In this document: piece by piece, positions 43,234 to 52,386 of the stretch
How the letters are laid out: each line of letters begins with the position of its first letter
Numbering within the stretch: position 1 is the stretch's first letter
The notes under the pieces: generated by a model
The model's input: the letters and a program-made list of their open reading frames with translations, nothing else
The model's database searches: none
What the model was told of the DNA's origin: nothing
Origin: Archangium primigenium
Lineage (GTDB): Bacteria > Myxococcota > Myxococcia > Myxococcales > Myxococcaceae
Assembly (NCBI RefSeq): GCF_016904885.1
Contig: NZ_JADWYI010000001.1
Location: forward strand, 3,968,001 to 4,032,000
Direction: 5' to 3'
Length of the DNA stretch: 64,000 nt
Made by a program: the position numbers and the translations under genes

Positions 43234-44216
43234 GCGTGACGGACTGGCGCGGCGAACGAGACGGGGCCCTGCTCGCCCTCGAGCGCGAGCGGAATCCCGC
43301 CCTGCGCACCGAGGCGGCCGAGCTGCTCTTCCACCTGGCGGCGGAGGACACCTCGCGGGCTCCGGAGTTCTCCGCCGCCCTGGCCCGGCTGCTCGAGGAC
43401 AAGCAGGTGGCGGTGCGCCGCTTGGGGGTGGGGTTGGCGACCGTGGTGCTCCCGGCGGACGAGCTGCCGGGCTTCCTCGCCGCCCGCCTGACGGATCCCG
43501 AGAGCCTCGTGCGCCTGGAGGCCGCCGGTCGGCTGGCGGACCTGGGCCGCGCCGACTGCCGGGGCACCCTGGCGGGGTTCCTGGAAGACGCCGTGTTCGA
43601 GGTGCGCTTCGAGGCCGCGCGCGGCATGGCGTCCCTCCAGCATCCGGCGGGCCTCGACACCCTCGTTCAGGCGCTGGACATCGAGTTGCTGCGCTTCCGG
43701 GCGCTCGGGGCGCTGGCGGAGCTGGGGGATGCGCGCGCCTTGCCCGCCGTCCAGACGCTCTTCCACCGCTTGTTGTTGCCCGCGTTCGATCGCACCCAGG
43801 CGGCGGGGGTGCTCGCGCGGTTGGGCGATCCGGACGGCGCGGCGTGGCTGCTCAAGCGCTCGGAGAAGCGGCGGTGGAACTGGGCCCAGGATCGGGCGCT
43901 CGCCGTGGAGCTGTGTGGCGAGGTGAAGGCGCCCGGGGCGCTGGAGCGGTTGCGCGGCATCCTCCAGGATCCGAAGGACAAGTGCCGGGGCGCGGCGGCG
44001 CGGGGCCTCGGCCGACTGGGGGACACGGTGGCCTTGCCGTGGCTCCTGGCGCTGCTCGACGAGCCGGGGGTGCCCGAGGACTTCCGGCTCGACGCCGCCG
44101 AGGGCCTGTGGCTGCTCGCCGTTCCCGAGGGCCGTGCGCGCGTGCGCGCGGTCCTGCCGTCGTTCTCCGCCGAGGCCCGTACCGAGCTCTCCGAGCTCAT
44201 CCAGGAGGTGCCATGA
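43230..44216 (+). CDS. HEAT-repeat protein
   Basis: 328 residues of repeated helix pairs of the HEAT/PBS-lyase type: EVRFEAARGMASL, LRFRALGALAELGD, DKCRGAAARGLGRLGD. No enzyme motif. Likely a scaffold binding a protein partner; its place between metG and tatD, coupled to both by start-stop overlaps, suggests a housekeeping role, but nothing more specific can be said. GTG 43230 is used; GTG 43236 is also possible. Confidence 0.85.
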   Translation: MSVTDWRGERDGALLALERERNPALRTEAAELLFHLAAEDTSRAPEFSAALARLLEDKQVAVRRLGVGLATVVLPADELPGFLAARLTDPESLVRLEAAGRLADLGRADCRGTLAGFLEDAVFEVRFEAARGMASLQHPAGLDTLVQALDIELLRFRALGALAELGDARALPAVQTLFHRLLLPAFDRTQAAGVLARLGDPDGAAWLLKRSEKRRWNWAQDRALAVELCGEVKAPGALERLRGILQDPKDKCRGAAARGLGRLGDTVALPWLLALLDEPGVPEDFRLDAAEGLWLLAVPEGRARVRAVLPSFSAEARTELSELIQEVP

Positions 44217-44989
44217 AGTTCGTGGACTCGCACTGTCACTTCGACCGCTCGGATGCCGAGCGGGTGAATGCCGCGCTGGAGCGCGCCCGCGCCGCGGGCC
44301 TCGTGCACGCCGTCATCGTGGGCCAGTTCCAGGGCCCGGGGGACTGGGGCTCGGCGTTGGAGATCGCCGCCGCGCATCCGGACTTCTTCACGCCCACCCT
44401 GGGCATCCATCCGCACGAGGCGGCCCGGGCCACGGAAGCGGACTTCGAGCACCTGGCGCGCACCTGCGCCCGGCCGGAGCTGCGCGCCGTGGGCGAGGCG
44501 GGGCTCGACTACTACTACGACCACTCGCCGCGAGAGGTGCAGGCCGAGGTGTTCCGCCGGCAGTGCGCGCTGGCGAAGCAACTCGGCAAGCCCCTGGTGG
44601 TGCACGTGCGCGACGCGCATGACGACTGCGAGGCCATCCTCGAGGAGCAGGGGCTGCACCACGGCGTCATCCACTGCTTCACGGGGGACACGGACGCGGC
44701 GCGGCGCTACCTGGACCGGGGCTTCCTGCTGTCGCTCTCCGGCGTGGTCACCTACAAGAAGACCGAGGCCTTGCAGGACGCGGTGCGCTTCGCCCCGTTG
44801 GATCGGCTGATGGTGGAGACGGACAGCCCGTACCTGGCGCCGGTGCCCTACCGGGGCAAGAAGAACGAGCCGTCCTACGTCGTGGAGACGGCGAAGAAGG
44901 TCGCCGAGCTCAAGGGCGTGTCCGTGGAGGAGGTGGCCCAGGTCACCACCGCCAACGCGGCGCGGCTGTTCGGCTTCACGGTGGCGTGA
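44213..44989 (+). CDS. tatD: TatD family metal-dependent DNase
   Basis: 258 residues. Metal ligands of the TatD/YcfH amidohydrolase barrel are present: DSHCH near the N-terminus, GEAGLDYYY, VVHVRDAHDD, IHCFTG and ETDSPYL. The family has 3'-5' exonuclease activity on DNA. ATG 44213 overlaps the HEAT stop. The metG-tatD neighbourhood is conserved in many bacteria. Confidence 0.93.
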   Translation: MKFVDSHCHFDRSDAERVNAALERARAAGLVHAVIVGQFQGPGDWGSALEIAAAHPDFFTPTLGIHPHEAARATEADFEHLARTCARPELRAVGEAGLDYYYDHSPREVQAEVFRRQCALAKQLGKPLVVHVRDAHDDCEAILEEQGLHHGVIHCFTGDTDAARRYLDRGFLLSLSGVVTYKKTEALQDAVRFAPLDRLMVETDSPYLAPVPYRGKKNEPSYVVETAKKVAELKGVSVEEVAQVTTANAARLFGFTVA

Positions 44990-44999
44990 AGCCGAGCGC

Positions 45000-46955
45000 C
45001 TAGACGGTGGGGACCGCGACGGAAGGTCGGCGGACCGCCGTGATCTGCTGGATGACGCTGTCCATCGCCTTGTCGATCTGCGGCGCATCCACCAGCAGCG
45101 AGTCCGGATCGTAGCGGAAGTCGGCGTGGTGGAAGCCCAGCAGCGTCTGCAGGGCCTGCTCGCCGGTCTGTCCCGCGACGGCGGCGAAGACGACCCGGCC
45201 CTGCTCCAGGTGCAGGAAGCCCTCGTGCGCGTGGTGCTTGAGGTGGAGCCGTCCCGACTTCTTCTGCGTGCCCAGCGTCTTGAGCAGCTCCTGCGCGGGC
45301 ATCTCGTCCAGGCTGCCGCGGACCACCCGCGCCGGCCCGTTGTGCTGGATGCGATCGTCGTAGAGCGTGCGCAGGGTGTGGGCCGCTTCCTCCGGCGTGG
45401 TGGGGGCCACCACCGCCGTCGCGCCGCCCATCATCAGGCGCTCGCGCGTGCCCGCGTCCGGGTTGCCGAGCACCACCACGGGCAGGCCCGCGTGCTCCGC
45501 CGAGGAGCGCACCGCCTGCAGCAGCGCCAGCACTTCCTCCAGGCCGAACTTGAGCCCCACCGCCAGCACGTCGCACTCCTGGTGGGCGAGCGCGTCGTAG
45601 GCGCCCTCCATCTGCGAGAGCGTGTAGGCGACAAGCCCCTGCTTCTGGGCCGAGACCAGGAGATCCGTGCGGGTGCTCTCCTCGGGCTCCACGATGAAGA
45701 CCTGACGGCCATCGTTGGTGAGCCGGTGCCGCAGGAGTTCGCCGCTCTGCACCTGCGCGACGATGTCCGCCACGAGCGGATCGTACAGCGTGCCCGCGTT
45801 CTCCCGCAGGTGCTCGAGCGCCTTGGCCTTGCTGAGCACCTTGCCGAGGGCGTTGGTGGGGTTCTTGGTCAGCTCCAGGTAGCTGTCCACCGCCGCGAGG
45901 ATGCGCGCCCCGAGGGTGATGTCGTCGCCCTTGGCGCCCTGGGGCGAGCCCGAGCCGTCGTAGGCCTCGTACATCTGCGCGAGCATGGTGTTCACCTGCG
46001 TGGGCAGGTGCACGGTCTCGAAGACCTTGGGCGGCACGCGGGCGTAGCGCTTGGAGTCCGCCAGCCACTCGGCGTTGACGGCGTTGCTGGCCAGGCAGAA
46101 GTGGCGGTCCGCGGGCTTGCCCAGGTCATGCAGGAAGCCGGCGATGCTCACCGCCGACACGTCCTTGGGCGACATGCCCAGCCGGCGCGCCACCACCGCG
46201 GCCTGGCGCGCGAGCTGCGCCGAGTGGCCCCGGTGGTACTTGCGCTCGCGCTCGAGCAGGGTGACGAGGATGTTCAGCGTCTCGATGTAGTCGGCGTCCG
46301 CGATCGTGCCGCGCGAGCCGGTGAGGGCGTCGCCCCGCGTGCCACGCGTCTGGGTGGCCGGGCGCTGCAGCCGCAGGCGCGTCTCCGTGTCCAGCCGCAG
46401 CTGGAGGCTCGCCTTGGGCGCGGTGCCGCCCGTGTTCTCGTAGGCGGACGTCATCGCGTTGACGTCCGCGCGGATCTGCCCGCCGAACTCCAGCGACGCG
46501 AACGCCGTGGGGTCGCCGTAGTAGTGCTTGCGGATGGCGGCGGCGATGGAGCTGCGCAGGCCCACGTACGCGTAGACCTCCTCCAGGCCCGTCACCAGGG
46601 CGATCTCGTCCAGCAGCTTCTTGTTCTGGGGCTCGGCGGCGACCACGGACAGGATGCCGCGCTCGGTGTCGATCGCCAGCGGAAGCACGTTCTGCGCCTC
46701 CGCCAGCCGCACCGGCACCTTGTCGAGCACCTCCGTGGCGATGCGGGCCTTGGCCAGCTTCTCCGCGGAGACGAACCGCGTCTGGAACTCGGCCGCCAGG
46801 AAGCGCAGCAGCGTCGCCTCCTGGAGCAGGCCGATCTCCACCAGACAGTCCCCCAGCCGGTGGCCGGTGATCTTCTGGTGCTCCAGCGCCTTGTGAATGG
46901 ACTCGGTCGTGACGAGGCCCGCCTCGACGAGCCTCTCGCCCAGTCGTTTCGCCAT
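45000..46955 (-). CDS. MshEN / HD-GYP-like / receiver-like / PATAN (DUF4388) regulator
   Basis: 651 residues in four parts. Residues ~1-155 are a GspE/MshE N-terminal domain with two c-di-GMP-binding type repeats, RLGERLVEAGLV and RLGDCLVEIGLL. About 215-400 is an HD-GYP fold with HD in GFLHDLGKPAD, but the GYP motif reads GSP (YDGSGSPQG) and the HHE before it is lost. About 415-530 looks like a receiver domain, yet a phospho-acceptor Asp is not clear. The end (LKTLGTQKKSGRLHLK) is a PATAN/DUF4388 domain. A c-di-GMP sensor with weak or no phosphodiesterase activity is inferred. It lies 3 bases after the YhaM-like gene. Confidence 0.82.
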   Translation of the reverse strand: MAKRLGERLVEAGLVTTESIHKALEHQKITGHRLGDCLVEIGLLQEATLLRFLAAEFQTRFVSAEKLAKARIATEVLDKVPVRLAEAQNVLPLAIDTERGILSVVAAEPQNKKLLDEIALVTGLEEVYAYVGLRSSIAAAIRKHYYGDPTAFASLEFGGQIRADVNAMTSAYENTGGTAPKASLQLRLDTETRLRLQRPATQTRGTRGDALTGSRGTIADADYIETLNILVTLLERERKYHRGHSAQLARQAAVVARRLGMSPKDVSAVSIAGFLHDLGKPADRHFCLASNAVNAEWLADSKRYARVPPKVFETVHLPTQVNTMLAQMYEAYDGSGSPQGAKGDDITLGARILAAVDSYLELTKNPTNALGKVLSKAKALEHLRENAGTLYDPLVADIVAQVQSGELLRHRLTNDGRQVFIVEPEESTRTDLLVSAQKQGLVAYTLSQMEGAYDALAHQECDVLAVGLKFGLEEVLALLQAVRSSAEHAGLPVVVLGNPDAGTRERLMMGGATAVVAPTTPEEAAHTLRTLYDDRIQHNGPARVVRGSLDEMPAQELLKTLGTQKKSGRLHLKHHAHEGFLHLEQGRVVFAAVAGQTGEQALQTLLGFHHADFRYDPDSLLVDAPQIDKAMDSVIQQITAVRRPSVAVPTV

Positions 46956-46958
46956 GGC

Positions 46959-48473
46959 TCAGCCTTCCGAGTCCGAGCCCCCCTCGGGCTTGGTGGGCTC
47001 CGTCTTGGTCAGCACGCTGAAGGGCTTGAACGTCAGTTCCTTGGGCACGTTCACCGGATCGCGCGGCGGACGGGGCTCGCGCGGCTCGCGCTGCTCCCGG
47101 GGCTCGCGACCCTCCTTCGCCTCGCGCGGCGGCCGGGGCTCCCGAGGCTCGCGCGGCGGGCGCGGCTCGCGGGGCTTGTCCTGGCGCTCGGCGCGCTCCG
47201 GACGCTCGGCGCGCTCCGGACGCTCGGCGCGCTCCGGCGCCGGGGCCGTCTCGCCGCCAGCGGACTTCTCCGCGCGCTCCCGGGGCGGCTTCTTGTCCTT
47301 GTCCTTCTTGCGGCGGCCTCCGCCCTCCACGGGCGCGCGGCCGCGCGAGGTGGGCGCCGGGCCCTTCCAGAGCGAGCGGTTGTAGAGCTTGAGGTTCTCC
47401 GTCCAGCGCTCGTGCGGGTCGCGCTGCATGGCGTCCACCCACGAGGCGATCCGCGCGTCCAGCGAGGAGAGCGTCTGGATGATCTGCGCCTCGAGCGTCA
47501 CCGGCGAGCGCACCGTGCCGCCCTCGGGCGAGGTGTTCTGCGCGATCACCAGGTGGGTGAGGTGCTGCTCGAGCAGGGGCGGGAAGTGAGGAATGCCGAG
47601 CGCCTTCTCGCGGATCTTCTGCGCCGTCATCACCAGGTGGCCCACGAGCCGGCCCTCGTCGGAGGGCTCGCCGCCCTTGTCCTGGGAGGACTCGCCCACG
47701 CGCATCACGTCATGCAGGAGGGCGCCGGCCAGGAGCAGGTCCCGGTCCGCCATGGGGTAGTGGTCCGCCACCCGGAGCGTCAGCCGCAGCACCGACAGGA
47801 GGTGCTCGGCCAGGCCACCGCGGTAGGCGTGGTGCACGCCCTTGACGGCGTGGGCGTGGGGCAGCGCCGCGGAGATCTGCGCGTCGTCCAGGAAGGCCAG
47901 GAGCAGCGCCTTGACGTTCGCATCGCTCACGCGCTCGGAGACGAGCTCGCGGATCTGTCCCACGGCGCGCGCGCCGCCCGGGCCCTCGCCCGTGCGCTGC
48001 GGGGCCTCGTCGCGCTTGGGCGCGGAGGCCTCGTCCGCCTTGGCCTCGGCGGGCCGGGCCTCGGTCTTGGCGGCCGGCTCCTCCTTGGCGGCGGGGGCGG
48101 GGGGCTCGAACTCCTTGGGGTCCAGGGGCTCGGGGTCCAGCTTCTCCAGCGCCTCGATGACCACCTGGGTCTTGCCGTGGAAGGAAATGGTGTGGCCCTT
48201 GGCCAGCACGTAGTCCCCCGCGGCGAACACGGGCTCGAGCGCCTCGACCTTGTCGAAGACGCGCGCGTCGATCTCGCCGCTCTTGTCGGTGAGCACGAGG
48301 GAGAGGAACACCTTGCCGCTGCGCGCCGTGACGCGGCTCTTCTGCGAGACACGGAAGACGGTGTGGACCTGGTCTTTCTCTCGCAGGTCCTTCGCATACA
48401 CCTTGCGCACCGTTTCCACGGAGGCGGCGTCGGAGGCAGTGGGGGTCGGGTCAGCCTGATGGTCGGTCGTCAT
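46959..48473 (-). CDS. YhaM-like OB-fold/HD-domain protein with disordered tail
   Basis: 504 residues. An N-terminal OB fold (VFRVSQKSRVTARSGKVFLSL, DKSGEIDARVFD) is followed by an acidic/Ala linker and an HD domain (HHAYRGGLAEHL, LLAGALLHDVMRVGE). This is the layout of YhaM 3'-5' exoribonuclease. The last ~130 residues are Arg/Pro/Glu-rich, with RERAEK, three exact PERAER units and many PREP motifs, and probably bind nucleic acid. ATG 48473 gives MTTDHQADPTP. Likely co-transcribed with the MshEN regulator. Confidence 0.85.
   Translation of the reverse strand: MTTDHQADPTPTASDAASVETVRKVYAKDLREKDQVHTVFRVSQKSRVTARSGKVFLSLVLTDKSGEIDARVFDKVEALEPVFAAGDYVLAKGHTISFHGKTQVVIEALEKLDPEPLDPKEFEPPAPAAKEEPAAKTEARPAEAKADEASAPKRDEAPQRTGEGPGGARAVGQIRELVSERVSDANVKALLLAFLDDAQISAALPHAHAVKGVHHAYRGGLAEHLLSVLRLTLRVADHYPMADRDLLLAGALLHDVMRVGESSQDKGGEPSDEGRLVGHLVMTAQKIREKALGIPHFPPLLEQHLTHLVIAQNTSPEGGTVRSPVTLEAQIIQTLSSLDARIASWVDAMQRDPHERWTENLKLYNRSLWKGPAPTSRGRAPVEGGGRRKKDKDKKPPRERAEKSAGGETAPAPERAERPERAERPERAERQDKPREPRPPREPREPRPPREAKEGREPREQREPREPRPPRDPVNVPKELTFKPFSVLTKTEPTKPEGGSDSEG
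47185..47237 (-). repeat. 18-bp tandem repeat (three units) encoding PERAER
   Basis: Three consecutive copies of CGCTCGGCGCGCTCCGGA (plus strand) at 47185-47202, 47203-47220 and 47221-47237, the last one base short of exact. It encodes Pro-Glu-Arg-Ala-Glu-Arg on the minus strand in the tail of the YhaM-like protein and could vary in number between strains. Confidence 0.85.
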
Positions 48474-48518
48474 CTCGGCGCGGCACACTACCACCACCCG
48501 AGCGGTTAGGATGCCCTC

Positions 48519-49130
48519 ATGACCTTTCTTCCCACGCTGTCCCTGCTCGTCCTGCTGTCGGGTGCCGACGAAGTCCCCTGGAAGCAGGTGGCCCGAGACG
48601 ACGGCATCTCCGTGCTGGCCCGGACCCCCGAGGGAAGCGACGTCTCCGAGGTGAAGGCCAGCACCCTGATCGACGCCCCCGCCGCCGACGTGTGGCGGGT
48701 CATTCGTGACTACGCGAACTACTCGAAGACCATGCCGTACACCGAGGAGAGCCGGGTGGTGTCCACGGAGGGTGAGGGCAAGGTCATCACCTTCTATTGC
48801 CTGGTGAACGCCCCGCTGGTGGACAAGCGCGACTTCGCCATCCGCATCCTGGACGAGTCGGACTGGAAGGACGGCAAGGGCTTCATGAAGGCCACCTGGA
48901 CGGCGGCCACCCAGGGCGCCCCCGCCGAGCGCGAGGGCGTGGTGCGCGTGAAGGTCAACCGGGGCTACTGGCTCCTGGAGCCGCGCGAGGACGGCAAGAA
49001 GACCTTCGTCACCTACTACATCTACACCCACCCGGGAGGCTCCTTGCCCGCGTGGGTAGCGGACAAGGCCAACAAGTCCTCGGTGCCGGACCTGCTGCGC
49101 GCCGTGCGCAAACACGCCACGGCGAAGTAG
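48519..49130 (+). CDS. Secreted START/SRPBCC-fold protein
   Basis: 203 residues, with a short signal peptide (FLPTLSLLVLLSG). The rest is a START-like lipid-binding fold: DDGISVLAR, SEVKASTLIDAPAADVWRVI, and PSWVADK-type helix near the end (LPAWVADKANKSSVP). Such proteins bind lipids or hydrophobic ligands in a deep pocket. It probably works in the periplasm. A TAGGAT box lies seven bases before ATG 48519, so a leaderless transcript is possible. Partner unknown. Confidence 0.82.
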   Translation: MTFLPTLSLLVLLSGADEVPWKQVARDDGISVLARTPEGSDVSEVKASTLIDAPAADVWRVIRDYANYSKTMPYTEESRVVSTEGEGKVITFYCLVNAPLVDKRDFAIRILDESDWKDGKGFMKATWTAATQGAPAEREGVVRVKVNRGYWLLEPREDGKKTFVTYYIYTHPGGSLPAWVADKANKSSVPDLLRAVRKHATAK

Positions 49131-49139
49131 GACGCCGCA

Positions 49140-50336
49140 TCAGCTCGCCTCGAGCACCAGGCCCGACAGGTAGTCGGTGCCGGAGAAGCCCACGAGGGTG
49201 GGGTGGTCCGGCGGCAGGCCGAAGCGGGCCATGCGGAAGCTGCGGCGCTCCTCCTGCTCGCAGGCCTCGGCCACCAGGTCATCGAAGCCCCCCGTGGGCA
49301 GGGGCGGCTGGTAGCCGATGACGAGCAGCACGCCGCCGTGCCGCGTGGCCTTGAGCCCCAGGCGCACCTGCTCGACGAAGGTCTCGGCCGAGGAGACCCC
49401 GGGCGTGTCCAGGAGCACCAGGTCGAAGGTGTCCTGCATGCCGTGCAGCACGTCGAGTGCGTCCCCGCGCTCCACCTGGAAGCGGCCCATCAGGCCATTG
49501 GCCTCGGCGTTCTCCCGGGCGAGGTCCGCGGTGTCCGCGTCGCTGTCGAAGGCGAGCACGGAGCGCGCCCCATGGCGGCCCGCGTGCACGAAGAGCCCGC
49601 CCACGTGGCAGCTGGGATCCAACACCCGGGCGTTGGGCGACAGCCGGGACAGGAAGCGCCGCAGCTCGCGCTGGTCGTACGGGTAGCCCACGCCCGAGCC
49701 GTAGTTGAGATCCACGGTGAAGCGCGCGCCCATCTCCAACACCCGCGTCCAGCGGGGCGGGTTGCCATGGAGCGTGTGCGGCCGCTGCACGGGCAGACCG
49801 AGCTGTCGGCGCCGGGCGGTGTCGTTGCGCAGCAGCACGGACTCCGCGCCGCTCACCTCCACCAGGGCCCGGGAGATCTCCTGCAACCGGGCATCCATGG
49901 CGCGCGTGAGCGTCTGCACGACGAGGTGGGCGCCATAGCGGTCCACGATGAGCCCGGGCAGCGCGTCGCCGTCGTCGTTGATGACGCGGCAGAAGCGGGG
50001 GTCGTCCACCGTGCGGGCCCGGCGCTCGAAGGCATGGCGCACATGGCGGGGGATGAGCCCCTCGGCGGGCTCCTGGGCCGAGCCGAGCCGGCGCACCGCG
50101 TACGAGGACTCCAGGTCCACGTCCGCGAGCCCGAGCAGCTGTCCCTCCTCGTCGCGCAGTTGGACGGCCTCACCGAGGGCCGGCGTCCCCTCCATGGAGA
50201 GGATGTCCTCGCGGCGTACCCAGGGCGCACCGTGCTTGAGCCTGCGCGCCGCATCTCGGGACAGATAGGTATTGACCAAGGTGCCCTCTCCCTGCGCCGG
50301 CCGCGGGCCGCGCTCGAATGTCCTCGGAGAGAACAT
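49140..50336 (-). CDS. RlmI-like class I SAM-dependent methyltransferase
   Basis: 398 residues from ATG 50336. N-terminal PUA-like domain (RRLKHGAPWVRREDI), central RlmI-type strand DDGDALPGLIVDRYG, then a Rossmann methyltransferase (VLDPSCHVGGLFVHA, LAFDSDADTADLA). RlmI methylates C1962 of 23S rRNA. The DPP motif of that group reads DTPGVSS here, so the target may differ. A TTG at 50279 has GGAGAGGG right in front and gives the usual family N-terminus, so it may be the real start. Confidence 0.82.
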   Translation of the reverse strand: MFSPRTFERGPRPAQGEGTLVNTYLSRDAARRLKHGAPWVRREDILSMEGTPALGEAVQLRDEEGQLLGLADVDLESSYAVRRLGSAQEPAEGLIPRHVRHAFERRARTVDDPRFCRVINDDGDALPGLIVDRYGAHLVVQTLTRAMDARLQEISRALVEVSGAESVLLRNDTARRRQLGLPVQRPHTLHGNPPRWTRVLEMGARFTVDLNYGSGVGYPYDQRELRRFLSRLSPNARVLDPSCHVGGLFVHAGRHGARSVLAFDSDADTADLARENAEANGLMGRFQVERGDALDVLHGMQDTFDLVLLDTPGVSSAETFVEQVRLGLKATRHGGVLLVIGYQPPLPTGGFDDLVAEACEQEERRSFRMARFGLPPDHPTLVGFSGTDYLSGLVLEAS

Positions 50337-50413
50337 CCGTCGGGTGGAGAACAATGTCCGGGGGGCGAGGGGCGATGGCCTCCTGGCCCGAGGGGCGGTC
50401 GGGCGGGCGGGCC

Positions 50414-50767
50414 CTAGCCGCGCTTGGGCTTGCGGAAGGCCGTGTAGGCGAGGTGGCTGACGAAGAAGGTGGTGGCGAGCCCCGTCACGAGGCCCCACCA
50501 CAGGCCCTTCATCAGCAGCACCAGGGAGGCGAGGCCGAGTGCCAGGGCGCAGAGGATGGCGATGAACTGCATGGTGTCGCGGGGGATGCGCTCCGGAGGC
50601 CTGGCCCGCACGAGCTGGGGGATGGTCGACGCCTTGCGCCAGAGCTTCTGCCCCTCCTCGCGCACCTCGTCATCGGGCCCCACGAGCCCCTGGACGTATG
50701 CCACCTCGACCTCCCGGAAGGAGAGGTAGTCCAGCTCCCCGTCCGGTGTCCGTACCTGATAGCGCAT
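50414..50767 (-). CDS. Small membrane protein with GYF_2-like N-terminus
   Basis: 117 residues. The first ~55 (YQVRTPDGELDYLSF to STIPQLV) resemble a GYF_2/DUF4339 module, often found in front of membrane domains. Two membrane helices follow (FIAILCALALGLASLVLLM and WWGLVTGLATTFFVSHL), then a basic end. No known function. It sits 23 bases downstream of the FAD oxidoreductase and could be co-transcribed. Confidence 0.72.
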   Translation of the reverse strand: MRYQVRTPDGELDYLSFREVEVAYVQGLVGPDDEVREEGQKLWRKASTIPQLVRARPPERIPRDTMQFIAILCALALGLASLVLLMKGLWWGLVTGLATTFFVSHLAYTAFRKPKRG

Positions 50768-50790
50768 GCTTCCCCTCCCGAGCCCGGACC

Positions 50791-52386
50791 TCAGGCCAAT
50801 TCGTTCGCAATCTGCTCAGCCACCCGCAGTCCATCAATGGCCGAGGAAACGATGCCGCCCGCGTACCCACACCCCTCGCCCGCGGGGTAGAGCCCCTTCA
50901 TGGAGACGGACTGCATGTCCTCGCCCCGGGTGATGCGCACCGGGGAGCTCGTGCGGCTCTCGATGCCGATGAGCTTGCCCTCGTCGCTCACGAAGCCGCG
51001 CATCTTCCGGTCGAACAGCTTGAGGGCCTGCTTGAGGGACTGGGTGAGCCGCTCGGGGAAGAGCCGGTTCAGGTCCGTGTGCACCAGGCCCGGCCGGTAG
51101 CTCGTGCCGCCCGGCTCCTTCTTCACGCGGCCAGCGATGTAGTCCGGGATGGTCTGCGCGGGCGCGAAGAAGCGGCCCTCGCCCAGCGCGTACGCCTTGG
51201 ACTCCCAGTGGCGCTGGAACTCCAGGCCCGCCAGCGGTCCCCGGAAGCCCTCGCGCTCGAAGTCCTCCACCGACACCGTCACGACGATGCCCGCGTTGGC
51301 GTACTTCGCGTTGCGGCGCGAGTTGCTCATGCCGTTGGTGCACTGCAGCCCGTCCTGCGTGGGCGTGGGCACCACGATGCCGCCCGGGCACATGCAGAAC
51401 GAGTAGATGCCGCGCACCTCGCCGTTCACGTCCAGGTTCTCCGCGAGCTTGTAGTCGGCCGGGGGCAGCTTGGGGTTCTTCGCCGCGCTGCCGTACTGGA
51501 TGGAGTTGATGAGCCCCTGGGGGTGCTCGGCGCGGAAGCCCAGCGCGAAGGGCTTGGGCTCGATGACCACCTGGCCGTCCGCGACGAAGCGCTCGTAGAG
51601 CTCGCGCGCCGAGTTGCCCGGGGCAAGCACCACCCGGTCGCTCTCCAGCGTGCGCCCGTCTGACAGCCGCACCCCGGACACCCGGCCGTCGCGGTAGAGC
51701 ACCTCGTCCACCCGGTGCTCGAAGAGCACCTGACTGCCGCCGGCGATGAGCTCGTCGCGCAGCCTGGCCACCGCGCCGGGCAGGAGGTCCGAGCCGATGT
51801 GGGGCTTGCCCTCGATGAGGATGTGGTCCGGCGCGCCGCAGCGGGCGAACGTCTCGATGACCTTGCGCACCATGGGGTGGTTGATGCGCGTGGACAGCTT
51901 GCCGTCCGTGTAGGCGCCGGCGCCGCCCTCGCCGAAGTTCATGTTGCTCTCCGGATCGAGCGAGCCGTCGCGCATGAGCCTGGCCACGTCCTTGCGCCGG
52001 GCCACCACCTCGCGGCCGCGCTCGATGAGGATGGTGCGCACGCCGCGCTCCAGCAGCGCCAGGGCGCAGAAGAGGCCCGCGGGCCCGGTGCCGATGATGA
52101 GCGGCAGGCGCTCGGGCTCCTTCACGCGGGGCAGGACTTCGGGCGCGGGGGCCGTCTCGCCCACGTCCGGCGGCAGCTGCCGGGGGGCGCGGCCCGGGGC
52201 CAGCTCCACCTCGAGCGTATAGATGTAGCGCGGGCTGCCCTTCTTGCGGGCGTCCAACACCGAGCGCACGACGCGCACCGAGGCCAGGTCTCCCCGCGTC
52301 ACGCCGAGCTTCTCCGCGGCGCGCTGGCCCAGCAGCTCCTCCGGCTCGTCCAACCACAACCCGATGTTGTTCACCCGATAAGCCAT
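50791..52386 (-). CDS. NAD(P)/FAD-dependent oxidoreductase (COG2509 type)
   Basis: 531 residues. After an N-terminal ~90-residue domain, the FAD loop IIGTGPAGLFCALALLERG (near 96-114) is clear, followed by NFGEGGAGAYTDGKL, SFCMCPGGIV and GEGCGYAGGI near the end. This is the conserved family of uncharacterised FAD dehydrogenases widely found in bacteria. The N-terminal domain with RYIYTLEVEL is part of the family. ATG 52386 is used, with GGGAGACGAG upstream. Reaction unknown. Confidence 0.88.
   Translation of the reverse strand: MAYRVNNIGLWLDEPEELLGQRAAEKLGVTRGDLASVRVVRSVLDARKKGSPRYIYTLEVELAPGRAPRQLPPDVGETAPAPEVLPRVKEPERLPLIIGTGPAGLFCALALLERGVRTILIERGREVVARRKDVARLMRDGSLDPESNMNFGEGGAGAYTDGKLSTRINHPMVRKVIETFARCGAPDHILIEGKPHIGSDLLPGAVARLRDELIAGGSQVLFEHRVDEVLYRDGRVSGVRLSDGRTLESDRVVLAPGNSARELYERFVADGQVVIEPKPFALGFRAEHPQGLINSIQYGSAAKNPKLPPADYKLAENLDVNGEVRGIYSFCMCPGGIVVPTPTQDGLQCTNGMSNSRRNAKYANAGIVVTVSVEDFEREGFRGPLAGLEFQRHWESKAYALGEGRFFAPAQTIPDYIAGRVKKEPGGTSYRPGLVHTDLNRLFPERLTQSLKQALKLFDRKMRGFVSDEGKLIGIESRTSSPVRITRGEDMQSVSMKGLYPAGEGCGYAGGIVSSAIDGLRVAEQIANELA

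Noticed and set aside
45126..48509. 1100-residue plus-strand open frame opposite the MshEN and YhaM-like genes
   Set aside because: Shadow of two recognised minus-strand genes with normal domains.
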